In this document: positions 1-10,900 of the stretch, in pieces
Layout of the letters: every line of letters begins with the position of its first letter
How positions within the stretch are numbered: the stretch's first letter is position 1
NCBI GenBank assembly: GCA_029339195.1
Contig: JAPTJF010000036.1
Coordinates: forward strand, 1-64,000
DNA: 64,000 nt
Direction: 5' to 3'
Source of the DNA: Micractinium sp. NFX-FRZ
Taxonomy: Eukaryota; Chlorophyta; Trebouxiophyceae; Chlorellales; Chlorellaceae
Made by a program: the position numbers and the translations under genes
The notes under the pieces: generated by a model
Databases searched by the model: none
What the model saw: only the letters and a program-made list of their open reading frames with translations
What the model was told of the DNA's origin: nothing

Positions 1-5
1 GGGGT

Positions 6-67
<62 letters not shown>
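1..67. repeat. Poly-G homopolymer at contig edge
   Basis: Nearly uninterrupted run of G with a single T at position 5. It does not match the plant/algal telomere unit (TTTAGGG). It is more likely a sequencing or assembly artefact, or a genuine G tract at which assembly stopped. The gene that follows has no visible start, so this run probably truncates it. Confidence 0.9.
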
Positions 68-70
<3 letters not shown>

Positions 71-313
71 CATACCTGGTACAACAATATTGCCTGCTTT
101 GTTCAGTGAACCTCTGGCTGCAAAGTCAGCATGCCATTGCCAACCGGCAGCATTTCAAACCAGTTGCGCTTACAGTCTGTTGTTCTGTGCGGGGCGCAGC
201 TGGTGAAGGGCGGAGGGAGGCAGGGTGTGTTTTTTTGCAAGGTATGCAAGCTATGCGAGGCACTGCCTTCCAAATCTGAGGTCTCACTCCCTGCTGGACC
301 CCCATTGTTGCAG

Positions 314-3300
314 CCCAAACGCACCGCCGGCCAGCCCTTCCCCTCCACCACCACCGCCGCCGCCCCCGCCCAGCCCACCGCTCCCAGGTGCGCCCCGTCA
401 GCAAGATTGCATGTTGCGCCGCCCGTCACTGCCATGGTGGCAAATTGTGTGTGTGTTTGCATGCCAGCCTCTCCCATTCCCGCCCCCCCTTGCCGCCATG
501 CTTGCCACCGTCCTGCAGGTACAGCCGACTTGGTGGATGGGCAACAGTATGTGCTGGTCAACCCCGGGAATGGAGGATTGGAGGCCCGGCGCCCAGCCAG
601 CGGCGTCATACATTTCTATCCCCGCAGCGACCCCACGGTTGACGCGGCCAGGTGGACGCTGAGAGTCACGGCCGACTCCCCGTTGCGAGTGTCCCTCATG
701 GCCCCGGATGGGAACTACCTGAGCTGGTGCAACGCCTGCAACGGCCGCTCTGGATATTGGATGGCGAGCGCAGGCAACGATGCCACAGTCAGGCCCTACG
801 CTGGCGCTGCCTCCCTGTTCAACGTGACGAGGGAGGATGCCGAGTTTGGCGGCTTCTGGCTGCGCAACGCCCACTCGGGAACCTGGCTGTCAAACTGCCA
901 GAGCTGCTACACTGGTTTCCACACATTGACCACCCACGTGGACTGGGCAGGCGAGGGTTGGGCCGTGTTCTACCTCTATGCGCTTGACAACCGGGTTCCC
1001 CCTCTCGCAAGCCCCTCACCGCCTCCGCCGCCACCACTACCTCCGCCACCACCACCCGCCCCTTTGCCTCCATCGCCATCGACTCCCCAGCCCCTTGTCA
1101 ACTCCACTGTTGAGGGCGACGCGTTTGGGGGCATTCGCCTCTTTCAGACTGTGTCGGGCAGCACTGACGTTCCAGCTGGGTGCTACCAGGTGAGCCAGCA
1201 GGCGTGGGGGAGGCGCCATCTTCTGTGCGCGCGGCGTGGTCGAGGCATCCATCCGGCTGCAGTAGCCAGGGCGTATGAAGGAGCCAGCATCCATGGCGGA
1301 GTCGGCCTCTCATTTCCGCCTCTGCCTGCAGGTCACATACCGTGGTGGTGCACTCAAGTATGGTTACTACTCGCATGCTCAGTGGCAATGGGGAGAGCGG
1401 TGGTACATCGTCGATGGTGTGGGCAACAAGCTAAGCTCAGGTGAGCAAGAGGTTTGGCAGCCGACTCATGAATGTGCTTGTGGCCGCTGTATGTTGTGTT
1501 GTGGGGTGAGGGGGGTGTGCGGGCGAGCTGTGCCATGCTGCACCGACGATCATGGCGCCCCCTTCCTGTGGTGCAGAGTCGCTCACATACCTGAATGGCA
1601 CGAGCTTTCCAGATTTTGGCGACTGTGTGGCCGAGGGGCTGGCCACCCTCACTCCCCGGCCCCTCTCTTTCCTCCACAAAGGCACGTGTGCCCAGGGGGC
1701 CACCACCAGGAGGTGGAGTATTGGAGAGGGGCTGGGCATGGTGCTGGGCTACTGCCAGTGGTGCGCCTTTGTTGCACGACTGGCAATGTCCAACAGACAA
1801 GCATCAGCCCCCCCAACCCTACGTGCAGGTGGCACCGTTGGGACTTGGTTCTACGATGTCCCGTATTATGACAACGTGGCAGGTCAGGGTGGGGTTGGGG
1901 GGTGGGGGTGGGGTGGGGGGCGTAATCAATATGAACAAGAAGGCGCAGAGCGGTGGGCCGGAGGCTGCTTGCAGCATGGCTTGTTCAGTCAGTACACAAT
2001 GTGGTGAGCCCACGTGGGTTGCCAAGCGGTGGATGAAACCCTGTGGGCCTTGCCTCAACCCGGCTGCAGGCAGCCCCAGCCCAACCTGGGAGCTCACGAC
2101 CGCATCGTGCGCCCCGCCCAGCCCGCCGCCCCCAGGTGCGCCTCGTCAGCAAGATTGCATGTTGTGCCGCCCGTCGCTGCCGTGGCTGCAAGGCTTTTTG
2201 TGTGCATGCATGAAGCTCCCTTTCCCGCCCCAACCCTGCCCCCCCTTGCCGCCATGCTGCCCGCTGCAGGTGCAGCCGACTTGGTGGACGGGCAACAGTA
2301 TGTGCTGGTCAACCTCGGGAATGGAGGAATGGAGGCCCGGCGCCCAGCCAACGGCATCATACCTTTCTATCCCCGCAGCGACCCCACCGTGGATGCTGCC
2401 AGGTGGACGCTGAATATTGCAGCCGACTCCCCGTTGCAAGTGTCCCTCGTGGCCCCGGATGGGAACTACCTCAGCTGGTGCAACAACTGCCACGGCCGCT
2501 CCGCCTATTCTAACGATGCCACAGTCGGGCCCTACGCCGGCGCAGCCTCCCTGTTCAATGTGACACGGGATGCCGAGACCGGCGGCTTCTGGCTGCGCAA
2601 CTCTCACTCGGGGACCTGGCTGTCAAACTGTCAGACCTGCTATGTTGGCTTTTTCTCATTGACCACCCACGTGTCCTGGGAAGGGGAGGGCTGGGCTGTG
2701 TTCTACCTGTACGCCCTTGACAACCTGGTTACCCCTCTCGCAAGCCCCTCACCGCCTCCGCCACCACCACTGCTGCCGACACCACCACCGCCGCGGCCCT
2801 CGCCCAGCACCTCCCCTCCCCCTTTGCCAAGACCATCCCCACCTCCCCCAGAACGCCAGTAAGAGCTTGCATGCGGTGCACTGCCCATCATGGCACGCGT
2901 GATCCCTTTGCCAAACATGTCCATCATGTCAAGCCCCCTCACCCACCCCACCCCCGCACGTCCATTACACCCCCCGTATGGACGTCTGCAGGTTCAACTC
3001 GATAGCCATGTCGAATAACGCATCACAGGTGGTCGTGGCGGACTACATAGGGTACACATACACCAGTTCTGACTTTGGAGAGTCCTGGGCGCCCCGGTTT
3101 ACTCCTGGACCGCTTGGCAGTGGAACACATCCACACATGAATGCATTAGCGTCTTCCAGCGATGGCACAAAGCTGGTGGCTGCTGCAATGTTTGGATACG
3201 TTTACACAAGTGTCGACGCAGGTGAGGATGGGGTGGTCACAAATGCAACACGACACACGTTTTCCACATGCAACGTAATGTGGGCAAATGCACAGTCCGC

Positions 3301-4086
3301 CAGGCAACCTTGCCCGAGGGTGCATGCCAACAGGATGTGTACACTGTACAGAAGTGGCCCTCATCAGTCACTTGCCTGCGTGCAGGTGTGACATGGACTA
3401 CCAGGAACTTCTTAACCAGCAACCCTAACTACGGCAACATCGGAGGATGGGAGTCGGTGTGCTCCTCCAGCGACGGCACCAAGCTGGCAGCTGTGGCATA
3501 CGGCAACTATATATACACAAGTAGGGACAGCGGCGCGACATGGTCGGCTCGCGCTGGGTGGCGTTACTGGAAATCCATAGCATCTTCTGCAGATGGCACC
3601 AAGCTGGTGGCAGTAGACAACGATGCAGGAGATCGCGGCAATGGCGGCATTTACATCAGCTATGACGCAGGCGTAACATGGACGCACCGATGGACCGGTC
3701 CGGACCGCAACTGGGCTGGCGTGGCCTCCTCGAGCGATGGAAACAAGCTAGTAGCGGTAGATAAAAAATGGGCGGGTTGTATTTGGCACAGCAACGACAG
3801 CGGTGTGACTTGGGCCCCCGGGCTCTGCTCTCGTCAATTCGGCTTTACAGCTGTAGCTTCATCAGCAGACGGTTTGAAGCTCATAGTGGTGGGTGATCAG
3901 AGCTGCGTACACACGAGCGCCGATGGTGGTGCAACATGGAACACATGTGTGGCTCAAGACACATCTTTTAGAGCGGTGGCTTCCTCTAAGGATGGCACCA
4001 AACTGGCTGCAACGGGCACCAGCCGCAACGGCCGGGTGTACCTCAGCAGCGATAGCGGCGCCACGTGGGATGCTCATGCCTTCTAG
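314..4086 (+). CDS. Secreted lectin-like / proline-rich / Asp-box (BNR) repeat protein, 5' partial
   Basis: Nine exons join in frame: 314-387, 519-1189, 1332-1440, 1577-1624, 1829-1882, 2070-2135, 2270-2858, 2992-3221 and 3386-4086. The protein has two copies of a roughly 150-residue domain rich in Trp, Cys and Asn (519-1005 and 2270-2730). Each copy is preceded and followed by Ser-Pro/poly-Pro linkers like those of algal hydroxyproline-rich wall glycoproteins. Between the copies lies a separate aromatic-rich segment (1130-1882). The C-terminus has seven Asp-box motifs of the S-x-D-x-G-x-T-W type (for example SRDSGATW, SYDAGVTW, SNDSGVTW), as in BNR/sialidase-like beta-propellers. Catalytic sialidase residues are not recognisable, so a binding or structural role outside the cell is inferred. 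The phase-2 junction 2858/2992 removes an apparent stop and joins the propeller to the lectin-like part. The 1624 donor is the weakest call. The start and signal peptide lie upstream or are lost. Confidence 0.7.
370..2780 (+). repeat. Intragenic tandem duplication, about 0.7 kb copies 1.74 kb apart
   Basis: 370-1060 and 2111-2780 are clearly homologous through the end of the proline exon, the whole first intron and the domain exon. The copies share intron position, phase and much of the intron sequence. One copy lacks four residues near the middle. Similarity in the intron as well as in coding bases points to a fairly recent duplication. Confidence 0.85.
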
Positions 4087-4926
4087 GCTTCTCGGATGAT
4101 GGCTCAGGTGCTTGAACCGTTGCACCTTGCTTCGGGGGTGCTGGCATGCCATTACCAGCTGATGTGATCCACAGCGCCAGGCAGCTGCCACTGCGGGCAT
4201 GCTGGCATTGACTCTTCCGTATGCTCATTTGTTGTCATCGGCACATGAACGGTGCAGGTTGATGATTGGCCGTGGTGCAGCAAGCCAAGGCGCGCATGCG
4301 CAGCATCGTCACCACGCTTTGTTCTCCTGCTCTACTTGCCATGGCGCAGCTCTTCTACATGCGTTGGCGTGAAACGCGCTCCTGCCCTCCGTGCCACTCG
4401 ATAAATATGGCAGCATTTACTTGCCAGGGATGACCACGCACGTAAAGGCATGCCATTTCTGTAATTTCTATTTCAATTCTCCTGGGTTATATTTGTTTTC
4501 GCCAGACCCAACCACCGTATTCATGATGTGCTGGAACCGCAGCTGCTTTTATCTCGGTGTTCATTCGTGCATCATTTGCTTAGTATCAATTTAGAACATG
4601 CACCCGCATCATGAGTAGGCTGCCATGCTTTGCCATGTTTCAGGCAAAAGTATCACTTTAAGTTGAAGTTTAAGATAAGTATGAGGGGAAGTAGGACACA
4701 TATATGAGAGTAGGAAAGGGGGCCGAGGGAGGGCAGAGCTACCGTAAACCATCCATGTTGGCGAGGGCTGCCGGTGATATCTAGGTCCAGGGCTTGCATC
4801 CAGCAGGCGGTGCTCTACAAAGCAGGTGGTGGCCTGGGCTGTCGCTCCCTTGCCCTGGAATGGCCCCGCCTGGTCCTGACTGGGGCCCTCTATCCCGCCA
4901 CGCTGCTGGGCTTGCAGGGAGGAACC
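4087..4926. other. 3' ends of two convergent genes
   Basis: Downstream regions of the Asp-box protein gene (+) and the exostosin gene (-). AT content is higher than in surrounding sequence. A TGTAA motif at 4460-4464, about 375 nt after the plus-strand stop, is a plausible green-algal polyadenylation signal. No gene is supported here. Confidence 0.6.
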
Positions 4927-7900
4927 TCAAGGCTGTGCCTGAGCAGCGCTATCGCTGCTGCTGCTGCTGCTGCCGCTCCTGGTGCGACCCCTTGCACGGC
5001 TGCTGCGGCTGCTGCCAGGGCGTGCGTGCGCCCCAAGGTCATCCAACCGGTAGTAGAACCACTGCAGGCAGGTGCAGGCGGGCAGGCAGGCAGGGGTGCA
5101 GGTATTCAAGAGGCAATGCACAAGCCGGCGAGAACTCAAATCACATGTCTGCCCGCCAATCAAGCAATTCACAGCCACGCTCACACAGCATGCCTCAATG
5201 CATGCTCCCTCCCCCACCCAGCTATATGTCACTGTCATCAGAGCTTTGCGTGTGCGTCGTCTTTTCCTGGTTTGTTCGCAAAGCCCAGCGCCTCTCACGC
5301 TACCATCCCCATCGGCAACACTTGCCATGCCCCACTTTTCACCCCTCGAGATTCGCTGTTACCTGGATTAGCGTGCCCAGTGCATCGTCCTCCCCTGGCT
5401 CATAGTCGAGTGCCGGCGACGGCGCCGACAGCAGCGGCGCCTGCTCCACGTTCGCAGCACGGCGCTTTCCCAGCAGGCGCAGCGCGGCCTCGCGGTACAT
5501 GCGGTACCCCGTCCACAGGTGCCTGCATGTGCCAACATTAAGGTGCAAAATAAACAGCAGTAGCCTGCTACAGCATGCACAGCGTTCCTCGCAGTGCAGG
5601 CGTTGGGCCGTCGATAGGTGCCTGCATGGCATAGTGTCAAGCCGTCCGCTTTTGCTGGCAGCAATGCCGGCTTGTAGCACAGGCGTTTGCAGGGAAAGGT
5701 GAAACACGCAACCAGGGGATTGCATTGCAGCACATGGGCAGGCAGGGCACCGCGCGGCCTCTGGCGCACCGACAACGCCTCGCTTACCCCTCCGCTCCAC
5801 ACCACCCACCTGCGGCCACTCACAGTCAAACCATCCACACTGCGTCCACATGAAGCCATGCCTCCGCTCCACACCGCGAATCTGCAATAGTTGCACGGTG
5901 CAACCCCTCCCACCCACCTGCGCCACACCAGCGCCAGGCTGGCCTGCATCTGCGCAACGCGCTCCCGGCTGACAGCCTTCAGTACCTCCGGCACACGCTC
6001 CATGTCCTGCAGCAGCACGGGTAAAGCTGAAAGAGCAGTGTGCGCCAGCTGGGTGCAAGGCCTTCTGTGTTTCCAGCCCTTGCTGCCTGTCCTGCGGCAT
6101 GAGTTCAACACAAGGCGGGGTGTTCCTGCGGGAGCGACGTGTGACACAGCAGCCCCCTGCATCTGCCTGTCCTTCCCTGCCCCTCAGCCCGCCCCAAACA
6201 TGCACATCTGCTGGGCACAGCCCCGCCCCTCCTCCCCACCTTTTCAGCGATCCGGATGGTGTATGCCTCTTGGTCCAGCAGCCCATGCCAGGCCTGCTCT
6301 ACTTGGTCTTGAATGACGACCGGGATGCAGCTGAGGGGAGGGAGGGAGGGAGGGAGGGAGGGAGGTGGGCGGAGGGGCATTGTGGGGGTCCCGGGTGAGG
6401 CTGGGTCGGGGTGGGGGAGACAGGTGCCATCCAGATGCTGCGTTAGGGTGGACTCAAGCGACTCAAACGAACGTCCCAAGCGCCAACGGCCGTGCGCGCA
6501 CTACGAGGCAATGTACTCTGCCTGCGCATGTTACCCGCTGCGGGTCCCAGGTGCGCACCCATGTATGACGGCGTCATCGAATCTTGAGGAGAAGCCGTCC
6601 CCCATAAGAGCGAAGCAGAAGGTGGAGGAGGCGAGGAGCTGGGAATAAGAGGCTGCCTCCAGGCCCGGGGGAGCCGCCTCCCCCACGTGAATGCGGTGCT
6701 GCTCCCACCAGCCCTGCTCGGCTGCAGGCAATCAGAGAGAGAGGGTTGGTAAGGGCAGACTCCGTGAGGTGAGGGCGGTGCGGGGGTAAGGCTGGCGAGG
6801 TCCCAGAGCGGCTACCACGGGCACAGCAGGGCAGCAGGGGTCCAGAAGAGCAGCCAGGGAAGGCATGCGCAGGCAGGCAGGTGGGCAGGCAGGTGGGCAG
6901 GAGGGTGGGCTGGCAGGCAGGCAGGTGGGCAGGCAGGTGGGCGCTACGGCTCACTGGTCAGGTTGCCCAGCTTCTGGCGTGTGCCACGGCTGTACACATC
7001 GCTGTCCATGCGCAGGCGGCCTGCAGGTGAAAAACACGTAGATGATGGCAGCCCAAGGCATGGGGGTGAGCAAGCCGCCAGCAACTGCAGCAGGTGACAT
7101 TCCCAGGCCTCATGGCGGACCTCCCCCTCACTCATCCTTCCCTAGGGGGAGCAGCATATGCCGATGACATGGAACCCCACCCCCCACGGCAGCTTCCAGG
7201 TGGCACCCGACTGCCACAGGCCTGCCACCCCACCCCACCGCCCCCTCAAGACCAGTATGTTGCGCTCCTTACCTCGCCCTCCTCGGGCATACCCCCCTCC
7301 TCACCCTTGAAGACGGCCAAAATGCTGCGCTCCCGCGTGGGCGCACCCAGCAGAGGGGACTCCGCATACTGCACAGGAGGCGCACAAGGGTGGGATGATG
7401 CGGAAGGGAAAGTAGTAGGGTGCACCGGGGTGCCTGAAGCGGCACGGACGGATGGTAACAGGAGCAGGCACTGCACGGCTGCTTACACCTCAGGCAGCTG
7501 CAGTACCGTGGTGCTGTAGTGAGCAGTACAGGGCGCGGTACCTTGTCGGGGTGGAACATCACGGGGAGGATGAGATCCTGCAGGAGGGCCGGGAGGGAGA
7601 CCAGCGGGCACGGCAACATGGAATCAGTGCAGGCAAGCAGGTGGCAGCGGCTGGGCAAGCCGGGAGAGGCTGCCACGTTTGTCGTGACACGGCGATGTCT
7701 AACGGATTAGCAGACTTCAACAGGACTTGTCCACCGTTGATCATTGGCAAACAATAACCCGCTGACCTTTGCTGGGTCGTAGCATGGGAAGTGCCCCAGC
7801 TTCTCCAGGTGCCCCTCCGGTTGATACACCGGGTGCCTGCAGGGGAGGGAGGGTGGGCAGAAAGCGCGAGCCGCGTGGGTGGTGACCGTGCTTTGGGCGA

Positions 7901-10900
7901 GAAGTGTGACCAGGGCAGTGGTGCTGTCTGCGCAATTGGAAGCACAAGGAGCGCGGCACACGGCGCTAGCACGGCAGCCGGGAGCGCCGCAATGCCCAGC
8001 AGTGCTCCAAGCCCAGCAGCAGCAATGCTGCTCAAGGTCCCGCCGGCCCGGCACCACGGCATCAAGCCTGCCCCTCAGCAGACATGCAGTTCTTGTCAGC
8101 TGCCGGCCCAGCAGCACTGTGTAAAGCCTGCCACTCAGCACCCTGCCAGCTCAGCACCCCTGCCATCCCAGCTCACACGACGTCTTCCGAGTAGTTGTCA
8201 GGACCATACCTGCCCCCATGCAAGCAAGGGCAGAGGGCAGCCAGTCATTAAGGTGACGTAGTGAACGCTTAAACGCCACAACAGCTGCCCAGCCACTGGT
8301 CTGGCCAGGACGCGGAAGTGCGGGCGCATGCAAACTCATGCCGGGCAGCTCGGCACACGCTGAAAGCCGTCCACCCTGGCCTTCGGCACACAGTCCCAGC
8401 CTCAGGCATGCACAGCCCCCTCTGCAGCCCTTCCCCCCTTCCCAGCACCCACCCACCCGCTCTGCCCCTTGTGCTGCAGATCGGTGCGGCCCCAGTGCGT
8501 GAGGATGATGGCGGGGCGCAGCACAGCGGGCACCCAGCAGGAGCCCTCGTCGTGGAAGGCGCCCTGCACCGCGGGTGGTGGTGGTGGTGCACACAGTGTA
8601 TGCAACATGTCATGCATGTTGTTGCTATTCTTGTGATGCGCACACACTTGAAGGGATCTGTTACTCGGGACTAGCCTGTGCCCCAACTCTCCCCCCCAGC
8701 CCTTCCCAACCCTGCCCCGCTCAGCCGCACCAGTATGTGGTCCCTGCCGCCATTGCGATCCCAGTAAGGATAGTGCGACCGCATCCAGTGAAAGACGTCC
8801 ACCAGCCTGCAGAACACAACATGAGGCGCACAGCATGACCAGGTGCACAGCATGCACAGCCCACACTTGAGGGTGGCCACAGGGGTGCTGCCCTGTGCCC
8901 TGCGCCGCACCTGGGGTACAATACACACCCCACCCCCTGCCCTCCCCTTCCCATTGCATTGCTGCGCCCAAAACCTGGCGCCCCCGACCCTGCGCTCAAT
9001 CTTCCCGCCGCCCCTCCGCACATGTTGGTGCCGCCCTGCAGGCGGTGCGCTGCGGGCCCCCCGTGGAAGTAAGGGAAGTCGTTTGCATCCAGGATGGGGA
9101 ACACGAGGCAGGTGGCGTAGACCTGCAGGCCACGAACAACAGCAGCATTGCGGCAGGCAGGCAGCGCAGGACGTCGAAGCACAATAGAAGGGAGGAAGAG
9201 TGTGTGTTCCTAGGACGGCAGCACTTAGGCAACACACCCTGCAGTACCACAAGCTTCAGCACCACACCCTGCAGTACCATCCCTCTCCCCCCTGCTGTGG
9301 TCGGCCTCCTCTGGGTCCCGCGTGCCATGCATGCAGTACCACGCTGGCCAGCACCCTGCAGCACCATGCACACCACCCACCGGGATGTAGAAGTAGTCTG
9401 CCTGCTCCGGGTCCAGCGTGCGGTGCTCGCTCTGCAGCAGCATCTCATGCAGCCCTGCTGGGCGGGGTGGACACACAGGGAGGCAGGCACGCCACTCTCA
9501 AGCCAGCGCTGCTGTATGAGTTCCCACCCAGCCCTGCCACAGCCCAAGGCCCACCTAGCATCCCTCACCAGCCAGCCGCCTTGGCGCCCAGGTGTGCCAC
9601 TCTCAATTTGCACCCCTCAACCCCTGTCTCCCCGTAACCTCCTCACCGCTGTCCATATACAACCACCCATCATTGCGCTCTGCTGTTGCATTGACGGCCT
9701 CCCATGCCTCAAACAGGCGGTGCACGCAGTCACCCTTTTCGGTGCGGTACTGCAGGGTGGGGTGGGGAGGGGGGCGGTTGTTTGGTAATGACGGGCGCGG
9801 AGATATGGGGCGGCTCAAGTGCGCTGGGGTTGGTAACATGCCAATGCTGATGCAGCGCTGCGAGAGGATCGTGATGATATACGGCAGAGCATGTTGGGAG
9901 AAAATGACAAATTTGGGAGGGGTGCCGCTTTCAGGGCACGAGGTCGGGGAGGCGGTGCCGCCACTTTCTGGAGGGTACCGCAGGGAGCACGAGGGATGGG
10001 AGAGGCAGAGGTCAGAATGGCATGATTATAAGCAGGGTGGCACAAGGCGGGGACTCCAAAGGCAGGGGCACAGCCGCCCCATATGCCGACAGAGAGCCCC
10101 CCCATGCAAGCCCCGGTCAAGCTCACTCACACGCTCCCACCCCCGCCCCGTGCCTGTCACCTGCAGCATGACTGCGTTGTACCACGCAGGCAGCTCATAC
10201 CTGCAGACCAAAGAGGGAGTGCAAGTTGGACTGGGGAAGGGTTCACCCACAACGTGCCTTACAACATTCCCAACGCAGCTGACATCACCTGTGCAAGTGC
10301 AGAGTGGGGGCGCGCTGACCGACCGCGATGCTGCTGCGCTGCCTAGGCGTTCGTCCCAACATTGCAATGTTTCACGCCTGGCGGCCCCCCCAAGCAAAGA
10401 TCCCCTCCCCCTCCCTTTTCCAGACCGCACAGCCACCTCCGGCACTTTGCTCACACATAGATCAACGGCCGCTTGCGGGTCTCTCCTGGCTCCGGGTCCC
10501 TGGCTGCTGGGGTGTGGACATGCGGCGCAATCCACGGGCGCTCAGATGCCTCCATCCCTGCAGCAGGGGCATGGCATTGGGGTAACAGGCGCGAGTTAAC
10601 GCAGTGGCAGTTTGCGGCAGGTAGCGGCAAGGTCAGGCTAGGCAGGGGGTGTCCATTAGTGCCTGCCTCAAACCTCACTCATCAGACGCCCCTCCCATGC
10701 TCCCCTACTCCGTAATCAGGCACAACCATCACTCTTTTCCCCACTCACCTTTCACCACCACCACCACTTCAGCTCACCGGGGCTCCACGAGGTGTTGGCC
10801 GTCCGGTAGGCGCAGTCGTGCCCAAACCAGCCCTCGTGGCACTTGCAGAAGCCCAGCTGGCACTCCCCGTGTCCTGCAGGGCCGTGGGGCACATGTGCAT

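Noticed and set aside
1..67. Poly-G run as a telomere
   Set aside because: No TTTAGGG-type units; a homopolymer is more likely artefact or assembly edge.
2978..3221. ATG at 2978 as the start of a separate Asp-box gene
   Set aside because: The ATG lies inside a GT...AG intron (2859-2991), and joining the flanking exons keeps the frame with the upstream lectin-like domains. A separate gene remains possible until cDNA is seen.
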